From: a virus
Length of the DNA stretch: 47,525 bases
Direction: 5' to 3' (one strand)
IMG/VR virus record: IMGVR_UViG_3300044991_001171
Coordinates: 1 to 47,525 of that record
Below the pieces are notes generated by a model that was not told where the DNA came from, ran no database searches, and saw only the letters and a list, made by a program, of their open reading frames with translations. The translations under genes were made by a program, and so were the position numbers. Shown here in pieces: positions 15,453 through 25,788 of this stretch. Position 1 is the first letter of the stretch, and every line of letters begins with the position of its first letter.

Positions 15453-18400
15453 TTATTGTATCCTTTTAAGTCCCAGCCTTGTTTCAAGGCCTTGATTAAA
15501 TGAGTGAGATACAGAATGAACAAAATATTTTTGCTGGCTTATACCATTTAGAGAATAAGTAAGAGTAATTATGTCTCCAACTTGGATTAAAGGATTACCA
15601 AATATACTAAGGTTGGCATCTTTTGAAAAACCTTCAATTCCCATTTGTACCAGCTTAAGCATTCTTTGTGCTGCTTGCTTTGACTGTATCCATTCTGAGT
15701 CTAGTTGTGCTACTTCTGAGCTATTAGATTGATCAATCAATACCTCCAAAATTTCAGGGTCAGAAGGAGCAACAATTTCATGTGTCCAGAGATTTAAGTT
15801 AATTGTAAATTGATCAAGGTCATCTGCCTCTTTATGTAAAAATACCATGTTTGATGAATTATTAGCAATTACCATCTTTGCTCTAAATCCTGTGTTAATT
15901 GGGGTTGAGTAAGAAAGTGAATATTCATCAATTAACTTTTTTTGATAATTAGTCTGATCTTCTTTTTCATTTCCTGGAAAATAATACCACATATATTCAA
16001 CTGGTAACACATCTACTGAAACTGCTGCAGGAGTTGTATATTGAACATCGTAATAGTTAATTCCAGCTACTTCAGGGCTTGTCTGCATTAAATAAGTAAT
16101 TGAATTTGAGTATAGTGGTTGACCTTGGACTAAACCATTTAAAAATTCTCTATCTTGGTAAAAATAACTAACGCTTCTTTCTGTTAATGCTTTTTCTGTT
16201 GCATGAATTTCTCTAAGGGCGGCAGGAGAAACTCTTGTTCCCTGATCAAAATATTCAGGTTCTGGGTGTAGATCTGGAACCATTGTAGGATACATTGATG
16301 CATGAAAGCCAAACTTAGTTCCTGTTTGAATGTCATCATCAAAGTATGGTTTTTGTCTCATACCAGTTAAACCATTTACTTCAGTTGATTTCCAGCCAGA
16401 ACCTCCAGGATTTGTTGTTACATCATAATCATCTGTTTTAGATTCTTGCCATCCAACTATTTCTACGTTGTTTAAAAATATTGATAAAATTATTTTGTTG
16501 TTTCCTACGGTACCGCTTTCTCCATCTGAACCATCTGAAGAAGTTATTGCAACTTTTAAATTAAATGGGTTATCTGTTACATAAGAGTATTCATATTCTT
16601 TACCAACCAAAGTTTTTTTAATTATCTTTGAAAAATTATTTACGATACTGTTACACTCTCCAGTAACCTCTGACCAAAACATTACACCAGTTGTTACATT
16701 TTTTGCTAATAATACATACTTGTATTTTGGTGGATCGTAAAGATCTCCTGGTGATTTTGGATTTTCTTGGTTATACCTTACAAGCTCAATAAAATAAGCT
16801 TCTGCAGAAGATGTTGTACTTGCCATGTTAAAGAATAGACCAGCAGAAGCCACAGACTGATCTGGCATATCAAACTTTACAGAATAGGTGTGATAACCTA
16901 TATCTGTTTCAGTTGTTGGATATATGAGAAGTTTATTATTTATACCAATATCATATATGGTTTCACTAACGTTTATTTTTGAAATGCTTGGCAAAGTACT
17001 TTCATTATCATTGTCATCTATTATTGATGTATATCCTGAAGATGTTGCTAATGCAAGGGTTGAATCATTAAATCGTTTTTCAGAAAGACTCTTGCTGGCT
17101 AAAGTAGTAATTCTTGTATGTGCTGCTGGCACTGTTCCATATAGTCCACGCTGAACATTTGTAATATTTCCAGTAGGAGTTACTATAACTTCATAGTCAA
17201 ACGGAACTGTTGCCTCTCCGCCAGAGACATAAGTGCCTGCTGCTGGATCAATAATTGAAAAAGAAGTATTTGTTCTGCTAGAAATAATTCCATTTATGTT
17301 ATATGTTTTAGGATTAACTGCAGTGACAATCACTTTTTGTCCTACCTTAAAAGTATTTGCTGCCGTATAAACTACTGCGCTTCCGCTTCTAGCAACATTT
17401 GTAACAGTTGCATAAGAAGTTTTTAGCCCAACATTATTTTGTTTAATAAAATTGTTTATTTCCGATTGAAGTTCCGTATCATTTTTTATTGAAACTGTAA
17501 TTGGACTTTCTCCAAACTTTCCAATCTCATATTCTTTATAAAGAAATGAAACAATTTCATTTTCAATAAAAGCATAACCACTTGCATCACGATTAAAAGT
17601 ATGAAAAATGTCTTGAAGATCATTAACATTTATGTTAAACATATTTGAATTTTTTTCCATGTTGCTATTTATATAGTTAAACCCAACAGAGTCTATGCTT
17701 TGTTGCTGCCATACAACATCATTAGATGTTGCATAAACAAAAGATGGAGAATTTTTAACCATTGGGTTTGTAACATTTTGTAAAGAAGGAGATTGTTTAA
17801 CTTTAGGAATTTGATATCTTAAAGAAATTTTTCCTGGCTTTGCTTTATTAGAGATAGAAAATCCACCTTGTTTAATGTTAAAGTCTGAGACTGTTAGATT
17901 AGATGTGCTTGAAGATAAAATATTATGCAAACTTAAAAATTTCATAATTCCATATTCATCAATATATGCTCCAATTTGATAAGCAACAAATATCTTATTA
18001 AGTGTGTCTACAATAGTTGAGTCTTTTGAGTTGCAGTAAAAGTATGCTAGATCCATTGGATTAGCTTTATTGTTACAAACGTTGTAAAGAGAGTCATAGT
18101 CGTAATCTGTAAAACCAGCCAAATCAAGAATATTAGTGATTACATCAAATACGTTTTTTAAGTTAACTACATAATCAGGAACTGGGGTTGATTGGAGATA
18201 TCTTGAGATATCAAAAGACTGAATAGAAACTGTATCTATATCTGATTCATCCCAAGAGTCTGAATAAAATACCCCTGCTGGAACATAGGCTGTTGTAGAT
18301 GTTACGGTATTTGTAGATAAATCAGAGTACTCAAAAAGATTAAAATTAACATAAAACTTAATATTTTTTCTAAGAATACTTGAAAGCAATGTAGAGGCAC

Positions 18401-19808
18401 TATCGCTTTGACTAGAAAAAACATTAACTATTTCATTATTATATAAAAGTGGTATTGCTGAAAGTGTTATGTTACAACTGTTTGTGTTCATTGAGGAAAT
18501 AGGCAATAGATTATTTTGTCCGTCTAAGGATTTATCTATTGATATATTTTCAACAAAACTTGATAAATCTACTTCAAGTCTTGGAGAAACCTCAACAAGT
18601 TGCATCTTGACTAAATCACTAGTTAAATTAGCATTGTCATAAGAAGAAAATTCGGATCTGGTTGTTTTTGATATTTGTGATACAGATAATGATGTTAATG
18701 ACATTGTTTGGCTTATAGACCCAGAACTTGTAAAACTAGGCATAGAAGACCACTTTGTTTTTGTCCATTCCGAGCCTGTGTAGTATAGAGTCAATAGACC
18801 TGTGGTAAAACTATCTGCGTTAGCTGGCATAGATATGGTTTCACTGCCGTCAACACTAATAAAAGAATTATTTACTTTTATTTTTATTGAAGGTATTGTT
18901 ACTAGTGTATTAAACTTAACAATAATTTTGTTAGTAAGAATACCCTTTTCATATTTTGCCGTTATCATATTACTTGTACCATCTGAAACAAAATATTTAT
19001 AAGCAGAAATGTCTGTTGGTAAAGCACTCTTTAGTGCTGGTACTGGGGAAGATGCTAGAAAAAATGACGGCATTTGCGTTATAGAACTTATTGGAGAATA
19101 TACAGCAGATGTATAACCAGTTATTGTAGGTGAGGTAATTTTTCTATAATTAGAAGGAAATAAACAATTTATATTTCCAGATGGTACGTATGACTCACCT
19201 GGTCTAAAGTATGAGAAAACGCTATCGGTTGGCCAAAAAGATCCATACTTATAGTCCTCATAAGAGGTTTTGTATACTTCTGGTACCGTAAAATATACTA
19301 TTGGATTATCAGTTATACCACTTAAAACATTAAAATTAACTCTATAAGTAAATGAAGATATAGTATCTCCTGATGCTTGCGATGTTCCAATGTATGTGGT
19401 AATTTTAGTCCACCCAAGAGAACTAACTTCTTCTTGGGTTGATCCGTATTGACTACTTGTTCCTTCGGCAAAAGCAGTAGCCATAATTGGCATAGAGTTA
19501 TTTGTTTTTACATAGGTAATTATTTTATATGCTTTACCGCCATTAGCAGTAACAGAATATTGTAAAAAACCTTGTCCACTTGACATTGTAAATTTTTTAG
19601 TTGTAAAGTTAGGTTTTGATTCACCTGTGGTTGCAGAAGCTAGGGTACCCGTAGAAGAAGGCGATGTTAAGCTCATTGCTGTAATATCACCTGCAATAGT
19701 TACATAAGGTGGATTAAATAAGTTATGATTCCACTCAGCAGAAACTACGGGGACTAAACCAATTGAATCAGAATCATTAAAGATTGCAGAGTTAATGTTA
19801 TCTAACAC
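15453..19808 (-). CDS. Large tail-tip / baseplate hub protein (1451 aa)
   Basis: The C-terminal segment GDIITLTYSLNGISQQKYFV followed by HSVSHSFNQGLETRLGLKRI is characteristic of hub proteins (Tal/gp27-like), in which a barrel domain ends the protein. The middle (about residues 930-1100, with YHTYSVKFDMPDQSVASAGL) looks like a concanavalin/laminin-G-type beta sandwich, a common carbohydrate-binding insertion. It starts with GTG overlapping the TAG of the 168-aa gene upstream. Position after the tape measure and the Dit-like gene matches the usual siphovirus order (tape measure, distal tail, hub). No lysozyme or peptidase motif was noticed. Confidence 0.8.
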   Translation of the reverse strand: MLDNINSAIFNDSDSIGLVPVVSAEWNHNLFNPPYVTIAGDITAMSLTSPSSTGTLASATTGESKPNFTTKKFTMSSGQGFLQYSVTANGGKAYKIITYVKTNNSMPIMATAFAEGTSSQYGSTQEEVSSLGWTKITTYIGTSQASGDTISSFTYRVNFNVLSGITDNPIVYFTVPEVYKTSYEDYKYGSFWPTDSVFSYFRPGESYVPSGNINCLFPSNYRKITSPTITGYTSAVYSPISSITQMPSFFLASSPVPALKSALPTDISAYKYFVSDGTSNMITAKYEKGILTNKIIVKFNTLVTIPSIKIKVNNSFISVDGSETISMPANADSFTTGLLTLYYTGSEWTKTKWSSMPSFTSSGSISQTMSLTSLSVSQISKTTRSEFSSYDNANLTSDLVKMQLVEVSPRLEVDLSSFVENISIDKSLDGQNNLLPISSMNTNSCNITLSAIPLLYNNEIVNVFSSQSDSASTLLSSILRKNIKFYVNFNLFEYSDLSTNTVTSTTAYVPAGVFYSDSWDESDIDTVSIQSFDISRYLQSTPVPDYVVNLKNVFDVITNILDLAGFTDYDYDSLYNVCNNKANPMDLAYFYCNSKDSTIVDTLNKIFVAYQIGAYIDEYGIMKFLSLHNILSSSTSNLTVSDFNIKQGGFSISNKAKPGKISLRYQIPKVKQSPSLQNVTNPMVKNSPSFVYATSNDVVWQQQSIDSVGFNYINSNMEKNSNMFNINVNDLQDIFHTFNRDASGYAFIENEIVSFLYKEYEIGKFGESPITVSIKNDTELQSEINNFIKQNNVGLKTSYATVTNVARSGSAVVYTAANTFKVGQKVIVTAVNPKTYNINGIISSRTNTSFSIIDPAAGTYVSGGEATVPFDYEVIVTPTGNITNVQRGLYGTVPAAHTRITTLASKSLSEKRFNDSTLALATSSGYTSIIDDNDNESTLPSISKINVSETIYDIGINNKLLIYPTTETDIGYHTYSVKFDMPDQSVASAGLFFNMASTTSSAEAYFIELVRYNQENPKSPGDLYDPPKYKYVLLAKNVTTGVMFWSEVTGECNSIVNNFSKIIKKTLVGKEYEYSYVTDNPFNLKVAITSSDGSDGESGTVGNNKIILSIFLNNVEIVGWQESKTDDYDVTTNPGGSGWKSTEVNGLTGMRQKPYFDDDIQTGTKFGFHASMYPTMVPDLHPEPEYFDQGTRVSPAALREIHATEKALTERSVSYFYQDREFLNGLVQGQPLYSNSITYLMQTSPEVAGINYYDVQYTTPAAVSVDVLPVEYMWYYFPGNEKEDQTNYQKKLIDEYSLSYSTPINTGFRAKMVIANNSSNMVFLHKEADDLDQFTINLNLWTHEIVAPSDPEILEVLIDQSNSSEVAQLDSEWIQSKQAAQRMLKLVQMGIEGFSKDANLSIFGNPLIQVGDIITLTYSLNGISQQKYFVHSVSHSFNQGLETRLGLKRIQ

Positions 19809-20314
19809 TAGATCTCCGTAAATTCAATACTTATATCTACATAGTCTGCTACTGAGGTTCTTTTTGAAAGAGTCTTTGAAAATGAGGTTATAAAAACACT
19901 ATATGTTCTAGATCCCGTTGCATTTGTCGTAGATGTTTCTGTGTACGCCGTTTTAAAATTAGTGCCAGATTCGTCTGGAATTGCACCTAGAGCAGGGTCT
20001 GCATTAAGTTTAGATTCAATAACCTTAACATATATTGGGATCCCAGCGTTAGCATTATAAAATGATTCCATCCAAGCAGCGCCTTTATTGCCGTCTGCTG
20101 TCTCTGCTGTCTTTGTAGGCAAAAATGTCCAAGAAGTTGAAATGTTATGTTTTTTAGCAACTACATATTTTCTCATAGCACCATTGGCCATACGAGATGA
20201 TGACTCAATTAGATCCACGTCTATCTGGATAGGTTCTCTATTATGGTCTGTTAGTTTGTACCAAGTTGATCCATTTAAGGATACCTGTATACCTGCTTGA
20301 ATTTTATATACCAT
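19808..20314 (-). CDS. Distal tail / tail-tube-like protein (168 aa)
   Basis: A beta-rich protein with an N-terminal sheet (IQAGIQVSLNGSTWYKLTD) and a tube-like hairpin region (VAKKHNISTSWTFLPTKT), ending in SVADYVDISIEFTEI. Position between the tape measure gene (TAATG overlap) and the hub gene (TAGTG overlap) is the position of Dit-type proteins. The sequence itself is only suggestive. It probably connects the tube to the tip complex. Confidence 0.65.
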   Translation of the reverse strand: MVYKIQAGIQVSLNGSTWYKLTDHNREPIQIDVDLIESSSRMANGAMRKYVVAKKHNISTSWTFLPTKTAETADGNKGAAWMESFYNANAGIPIYVKVIESKLNADPALGAIPDESGTNFKTAYTETSTTNATGSRTYSVFITSFSKTLSKRTSVADYVDISIEFTEI

Positions 20315-23300
20315 TACATCATCACCGCATTTGATTTATTATTTTTTGAGGTTTCAAGTTTAAGTTTTCTAATTACTTGGTTTGCTATTTCACTTGGATT
20401 TGAACTTCCACCATTTATAGTCATATCAATATTATACACTGCTCCACCCATTGAAGTGCTTGAATTTGATGTACCAACCTTTTGATTGTTAATTGCATCC
20501 ATAAATCCAACACCATAGTTTTTAACTGAATCTGCTTTTACTATATATTCTCCATTAGATACACGAAGTTGTGGTAGTCCACCACTTGCAAATCTAGCAG
20601 CGATTGAGTCTGATGTTCCCGTGCCTGGACCTTTAATAAGACCACCCATGTAGTTGCCTTTTGCTTTTGCTTTATTTAATGCTGTTTCTGCATTAGTAAC
20701 TCTTGCTCCAGCAGTTAATTCTGAGATTCTATTTTCTAGATCTGTTATTTTTTTATCAAGTGCAATAGATGCTGTTTCTTTATTAAATTCTGCTCTTTGG
20801 AATGATTTTTGTTGATCAATTATTGCAGCACCAATATAGTTACCTGAAATTTTTGCTTGAACTGCCTCTTGTTGCAATTGCATTAATTTTTGTTGATACT
20901 CATATTCACGTTTTACTTCGTCGGCAGATTCTTTAGATGCATCTCTAATTTTCTTTTTTTGCACAAGCTCTTGTTGAAGTCTAGCAATTGTAAGCTTTGC
21001 TTGTTTAGAAAGCACATCAGTATTTGTTCCACCAGCGCTGCCGCCGTCTTCAATACCGCCAAACATCTCTGCTAAAGTTTTTTGAGTTTGATCATACAAT
21101 TCTTTAAAATCTTTTGATTTTGCGTATGCTTCAATTTGTTTAGCTAGGCTAGTTTTTCTCATTAAATTGTTTTTTTCAGCAAATGATCTAACTGCTGGAA
21201 TACGAATATTGCCTTTTTCGTCACGCTCTATAGGTGTTGTTTGCATTACAGCATTTGCTAACATTATTTGTCCAGCACTTAATTTTGCCGCTAGTCCTGC
21301 AGATTTGTAGACTTCTTTAATTTGATTAAGTCTATCAATAGCATCTTTATTTCCACTATTATTTATTGCAGTACTAAGTGCAATAACTCCAATTTTTGCA
21401 TTAAGCGAAGAAGCATTTACTCCGTCTATTCTTTGTTTCATTTGATCAAAAGTAAGTGATCCATTACTAGTAATACTAAATATATTTAACAATTGATCTG
21501 CAAATGCTTTTTGTACTGCAGTTAATTCTTTATATGATTTTGCAAATTCTCCTGCAACATTTACATTATATAAAAATGAATCACCATTTTTTTGAATTAA
21601 AGTATCAAGTTTGTTTAAACTTTTAGTTGTAGCTGTTTGAGCATCAACAACATCTTTAGAAACAGACTGCCAAACCGCTCCAAAATCTTTTGTTCTGTTC
21701 GCAGCGGCAAGTAAAACTTGTACATATTGTTGTGCATTTTTTGGATCAAGTCCACCAGTTGCAATTGCTGAAGTAACTTGTGATCTAATTGAACCTGTAA
21801 CACTTTGTAGATCAGACTTATTAGATGATATATTTTTAATAAATTTTGATATTGGGTCATCTTCTGGAAGTGCTTTAATAGAAGCAACCATATTTTGAAT
21901 TTCTGGAGAAAGAAAACCTAAAGAATCTTTAAGGGTTTTTGAAGAATCGGTAATACTAGTTATTTTTAAACTAGTGTCTAAAGCAGTATCGCCAAACATT
22001 TTAATAACTTCTGTACTTGCTGTAAAAGTTGCTTTTACTGTAGCATCATGTTCTTTTTCTTTTGATATAAGTGTAACTAGTGCAGAAGAAACTAATCCTA
22101 TTGCAGCCCCTGCTGCAGTACCCCAGGGACCAAAAAGCATACCCATATTAGCACCAGTCATGGTAGATTGAATAACTCCTTTACCAGCAAAGTCTGGCAT
22201 GGATCCAAGTGCCATGTTTGCACCAAGGAGGCCAAGACCTCCACCAAGTCCTCCAACCCTACCCATTCCTCCACGCATTCTTCCTGCTACTGAAGTGTTT
22301 TGTGCTTGTGGTCTAGGGATTACTGATAATTCTTGTGTTCCCGCAGGAATTATAGGACCAATTGGGGCAGGGCCTTGTCCTCTTGTTGCACGTCGTGCTC
22401 CAGTTCTGGTTCCATTTACTGCTGTTGAACTTAATTGTTCTGCTTGTGTCTTAACATTCTTTTTACGCTTTTTCATTCCAACTTCAAGGCCACGAGCAAT
22501 GTCTTCACCAATTGGAATTGTTTTTTTAGAAGGAGATGCAGTACCTGCTGCTTTAGCTGCAGATTTAATTGCGCCATTTGAAATTTCTGCTGCTTGCCCG
22601 TTCATAACTTGTGCAGCTTTTGATACAGATCCTGAAGCCATTGGATTAGCTTGCAAAGATGCAATGTCTGTCATCTGTGGTTTAAATACGTGACCCATCT
22701 GTAAATCTGCTGCAGAGTTTCCAGTCATTCTTTCATATAGAGTTTTAACTCCAGGTCTGATTGCTGTGTAAGACCTTGTTCCAAATAGTTTAGTTTGAAA
22801 AGCTCCTCTTCTTCCACGAGATGGGTTTGTTTCTCCAGGTTTTCTTGCCTCTGTAGGAATTGTTCCATATACATCTGGATCTAATCCAAAAGTTTTTCTT
22901 ACAACTCCTCGTTCTGCCTCAGATGCTATCTGGTTAACTTCTTTTTCTACCGTTTGTCCTGCATTTGTCCAAGCGCTAGCAAATCTTTCATTACTATCTT
23001 TTATGTCTTTATATGTTGTATCAAGATCTAAGTTTAATTTATCAACAAAAGACTTAGTAAGGTTTTCGTATTCTTTTGCAATAGGATCAAATTTTCCTAC
23101 ACGTATATTTGATTGTGTTGGAGCAATTCCTCTTGACTCACCAATTCTTGCTATTAGGTTTGATAAAACAGAAGGGACGTCTGTTGCTCCTGCTTTTTGT
23201 TTCATATTTTCTGTTTTGTTTTGTAGTCTCATTGCAAATTCTGGAAATATTGGAATTTTTCCATTTGCAAAACCTGGAATATTTCCAGCAACTAGTCCTG

Positions 23301-25410
23301 CAACCATTCCTGGATATTTTTTTACACTTGCTGCTGGTATTACTGCTTCACCATTTGAAACCATTGCTGGAATAGAATCTGAAGTACCATTTCCTGGACC
23401 AGTGATAATTCCACCATTTGCAAGTTTTCTTGGAATTCTCATCATTCCAGGATTGATCGCTGCAAACCTTGCTCCTGCTGCTGCTGCTGATTGATATGCA
23501 GCAATAAGTTTATTTAATTCTGCAGTCTCAACTGTAAATTGTTGTGTGAGTCTTGCATGTGACTGATTAAGTGAATGTGCTGCGGCAGCTGCTTCTAGTT
23601 GCTCGGTTGTCATGTACTGTGTTTGTTCACCAAGATTTTTTGATTGCCCTGTTAAATTTTGATAACCAGTACGAAGTGTTAAGAATAATTTCATTATATT
23701 TGCAACACCGTTTGCAAGTAAACCAAAAGTCATAAGTAGTATTGGTCCAAGACCACCAATAACAGTTACCATTACGGTAATTGCTTTTTTAGTTCCATCG
23801 GAAAGATCTGCAAATCTGCTTGCAATTTTTGAAACAAAGTCAAGAACAGGAGTTACTGCTTCTAGAAATGCTTGTCCTACTGGAATTATTGCAGCCTTAA
23901 GATCTTCAACAGATTTTTTAAATTTATTCATTGATGAATTGGCTGTAATGCCTAATTCTTTATTTGATAAAGATGCAAGTTCTTGTACCGATGATCCTGC
24001 TAAATCTAAAACTCTAGAAGCTTGTGTTCCATCTTTAGTTACGTTTTGAAATAATGTAGACAAACGAGCAAACTGAAATTTACCAAACATCTGTTCAATG
24101 GCTCTGGCCCTCTGTAAAGGTGCAAGAGTATCAAGTGCTTGAGCAAAACCAATTACAGTAGCTTTTAGATCGCCTTTGTTATTTTCTACAATACCATTAA
24201 TATCAATGCCCAGTCCCTGAAACATTGCTCTTGCTTTTGTACTTGGATTAATTAATGATGCAAGGCCAGACTTAAGTGCGTTAGCTCCTTCTGATGCATT
24301 TACTCCGCCTTCTTTCATAGCAGTGAGGAAGAATGCTAAATCTTTTACATCTCCACCAAGTTGCTGAATAATTGGTGCAACTTTTGGAATTGCAATTGTT
24401 ACGTCGTCAAGAGATAAAACAGTCTGGTTTTCTACTGCGTTAAGAAAATCAATGCTATTGGCAAGATTGGCACTTGAAGTTCCAAATGCATTTTGTAAAG
24501 AAATTGTAGTTTGAAGAGCCTGTTGATTATCAATTTGTCCAAGGACCGATAGTCTTGTTGCTTCTGTTGTCTGGCGTTGTAGATCTAGCCCTTTAAAGCC
24601 TGCTGCAGCCGCATCAGCGGCCAAACCAACAGTATCTGCAACTGCTATACCATATTTAGTAAACTCGCTTGCAAGGGCCTGTACGTCTGCTAGAGCTTGT
24701 TGTGTTTCTTCTTGTGGAGTAAATAAATCTCCATATACCTTTTTAAATTTAAGTGCTTGTGCTTCCATCTTCATAAAGGCTTGGGATGCAGCAGAGCCAA
24801 CAGCCATAAGTGGCAGGGTAAAACCAACCATTAACTGACGTCCAGCCCACTGTGTATTTTTACCAAAGTTTAATAGATTAGTTGAACCTTGCTTCATTAG
24901 CTGATTAAACAGTGCTTGTTTCTGTGCAGCAATTTGAGTCTGTGTTGCAAAGTTACCCATATCTAACTGATTAGGAATAATAGCAATAGCTTTCATTACT
25001 CCAGAAGCATCTCTGCCCATCTTAATGTATTGGGTTTGAAGTTTCTTTACCCGATCTTCTGCTACCTTGCCAATTGTGTCATACTCTGATTTAAATAATC
25101 TACCAAATGTTTTTGTAGATGCTCCAGCATAACGGAAATATTCTCGCATTGAGAACTTGTTCTTTTCAAGAGAGCTAGTAAAAGACTCTGATGTTGTTTT
25201 TACATTGCGGAGTTCTGCAGAAAAAGATCCAATAGCATTTACGCTACTAAGAAAATTTCTCTGCAGATCCCTTTGTGCAAGTGCTGCTGCTGAACTTGAT
25301 TTAGCTATTGAAGAGTGAAACTGAGATATCTGACGTTGTAGGTCCTTAAGTTGGCCCAATGCTTTGGACGTGTCAATATTTACGCCAATATTAGCATTTA
25401 CATCAGCCAT
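20314..25410 (-). CDS. Tail tape measure protein (1698 aa)
   Basis: The largest gene in the window. A helical N-terminus (KALGQLKDLQRQISQFHSSI) leads into the tape-measure core with FGKFQFARLSTLFQNVTKDG and an SSVQELASLSNKELG segment. A hydrophobic stretch follows (GLGPILLMTFGLLANGVANI) that could enter the membrane at DNA injection. A second Gly-rich hydrophobic patch (MGRVGGLGGGLGLLGANMAL) lies near the middle. Two related motifs (GPGNGTSDSIPAMVSNGEAV and its C-terminal relative SNGEYIVKADSVKNYG) occur about 970 residues apart. By the usual 1.5 angstrom per residue rule the tail would be about 250 nm long. Ribosome site GAGGTG lies just before the ATG. Confidence 0.95.
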   Translation of the reverse strand: MADVNANIGVNIDTSKALGQLKDLQRQISQFHSSIAKSSSAAALAQRDLQRNFLSSVNAIGSFSAELRNVKTTSESFTSSLEKNKFSMREYFRYAGASTKTFGRLFKSEYDTIGKVAEDRVKKLQTQYIKMGRDASGVMKAIAIIPNQLDMGNFATQTQIAAQKQALFNQLMKQGSTNLLNFGKNTQWAGRQLMVGFTLPLMAVGSAASQAFMKMEAQALKFKKVYGDLFTPQEETQQALADVQALASEFTKYGIAVADTVGLAADAAAAGFKGLDLQRQTTEATRLSVLGQIDNQQALQTTISLQNAFGTSSANLANSIDFLNAVENQTVLSLDDVTIAIPKVAPIIQQLGGDVKDLAFFLTAMKEGGVNASEGANALKSGLASLINPSTKARAMFQGLGIDINGIVENNKGDLKATVIGFAQALDTLAPLQRARAIEQMFGKFQFARLSTLFQNVTKDGTQASRVLDLAGSSVQELASLSNKELGITANSSMNKFKKSVEDLKAAIIPVGQAFLEAVTPVLDFVSKIASRFADLSDGTKKAITVMVTVIGGLGPILLMTFGLLANGVANIMKLFLTLRTGYQNLTGQSKNLGEQTQYMTTEQLEAAAAAHSLNQSHARLTQQFTVETAELNKLIAAYQSAAAAGARFAAINPGMMRIPRKLANGGIITGPGNGTSDSIPAMVSNGEAVIPAASVKKYPGMVAGLVAGNIPGFANGKIPIFPEFAMRLQNKTENMKQKAGATDVPSVLSNLIARIGESRGIAPTQSNIRVGKFDPIAKEYENLTKSFVDKLNLDLDTTYKDIKDSNERFASAWTNAGQTVEKEVNQIASEAERGVVRKTFGLDPDVYGTIPTEARKPGETNPSRGRRGAFQTKLFGTRSYTAIRPGVKTLYERMTGNSAADLQMGHVFKPQMTDIASLQANPMASGSVSKAAQVMNGQAAEISNGAIKSAAKAAGTASPSKKTIPIGEDIARGLEVGMKKRKKNVKTQAEQLSSTAVNGTRTGARRATRGQGPAPIGPIIPAGTQELSVIPRPQAQNTSVAGRMRGGMGRVGGLGGGLGLLGANMALGSMPDFAGKGVIQSTMTGANMGMLFGPWGTAAGAAIGLVSSALVTLISKEKEHDATVKATFTASTEVIKMFGDTALDTSLKITSITDSSKTLKDSLGFLSPEIQNMVASIKALPEDDPISKFIKNISSNKSDLQSVTGSIRSQVTSAIATGGLDPKNAQQYVQVLLAAANRTKDFGAVWQSVSKDVVDAQTATTKSLNKLDTLIQKNGDSFLYNVNVAGEFAKSYKELTAVQKAFADQLLNIFSITSNGSLTFDQMKQRIDGVNASSLNAKIGVIALSTAINNSGNKDAIDRLNQIKEVYKSAGLAAKLSAGQIMLANAVMQTTPIERDEKGNIRIPAVRSFAEKNNLMRKTSLAKQIEAYAKSKDFKELYDQTQKTLAEMFGGIEDGGSAGGTNTDVLSKQAKLTIARLQQELVQKKKIRDASKESADEVKREYEYQQKLMQLQQEAVQAKISGNYIGAAIIDQQKSFQRAEFNKETASIALDKKITDLENRISELTAGARVTNAETALNKAKAKGNYMGGLIKGPGTGTSDSIAARFASGGLPQLRVSNGEYIVKADSVKNYGVGFMDAINNQKVGTSNSSTSMGGAVYNIDMTINGGSSNPSEIANQVIRKLKLETSKNNKSNAVMM
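20519..20650 (-). repeat. C-terminal copy of the tape-measure GPGxGTSDSI/SNGE motif
   Basis: This stretch encodes GGLIKGPGTGTSDSIAARFA followed by a SNGEYIVKADSVKNYG segment. It is related to the segment encoded at 23337-23424 (GGIITGPGNGTSDSIPAMVS, then NGEAVIPAASVKKYPG). The second copy has a short insertion between its two halves. Confidence 0.75.
23337..23424 (-). repeat. Internal copy of the tape-measure GPGxGTSDSI/SNGE motif
   Basis: Encodes LANGGIITGPGNGTSDSIPA and the following SNGEAVIPAASVKKYPG. This glycine-rich motif recurs near the C-terminus of the same protein (20519-20650). The pattern is common in tape measure proteins of actinobacterial and other phages. Confidence 0.75.
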
Positions 25411-25432
25411 GCATCACCTCTTTTAAGTTTTA

Positions 25433-25753
25433 TTATTCAAATGCAAGAGTGTTTGCTACAGATCCAAGTTCAATTCCTGATGCTGCTTCAACAATCTTAT
25501 AGACCGTAGGAAGATCAAGAATTTCTTCAAGTGCTTCCAAGTCTTTTGCCAATTCTGGCTTGTACTGCTGCATAGCAATTTGAACACACTCAACAAGAAG
25601 AGTCATTGACTTTTCATTGTTATCCGCCACCGCTGCTACTCCTTCAAACTTCTTCATGAACGGGCGAAGCAAAGAAATTTTAAGAGGTCTAACCTCAATC
25701 TTTGTCCCATCAATGAGAGTAAGTTCGTTCCCCTCGTGTACTTTTGTTGCCAT
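25433..25753 (-). CDS. Short tail assembly chaperone (gpG-like)
   Basis: 106 aa, directly upstream of the tape measure gene. Its N-terminal 90 residues are clearly related to those of the next gene upstream (25781-26485): MATKVHEGNELTLIDGTKIE aligns with MATKIYNNKIIKLIDGREIE, and LDLPTVYKIVEAASGIEL aligns with LDLPNIYEVLDIAGGIKI. It lacks the C-terminal T-type region of the longer paralogue. It would bind the tape measure during tail assembly. It has its own promoter (TGCTATAAT at 25780-25788) and a strong AGGAGG ribosome site. Confidence 0.8.
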   Translation of the reverse strand: MATKVHEGNELTLIDGTKIEVRPLKISLLRPFMKKFEGVAAVADNNEKSMTLLVECVQIAMQQYKPELAKDLEALEEILDLPTVYKIVEAASGIELGSVANTLAFE

Positions 25754-25779
25754 TCGTTCCTCCTATGTAGGCTTAGTCA

Positions 25780-25788
25780 ATTATAGCA
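25780..25788 (-). promoter_or_regulatory. Extended -10 element TGCTATAAT (short chaperone and tape measure)
   Basis: TGCTATAAT on the minus strand overlaps the last codons of the long chaperone gene and is 26 nt before the ATG of the short one. AGGAGG follows. It would set separate levels for the short chaperone and tape measure. Confidence 0.6.

Noticed and set aside
22199-23494. Two plus-strand open frames of 164 and 163 codons
   Set aside because: They are antisense to the Gly/Ala-rich middle of the tape measure gene; Pro-rich translation typical of shadows; all supported genes are on the minus strand.
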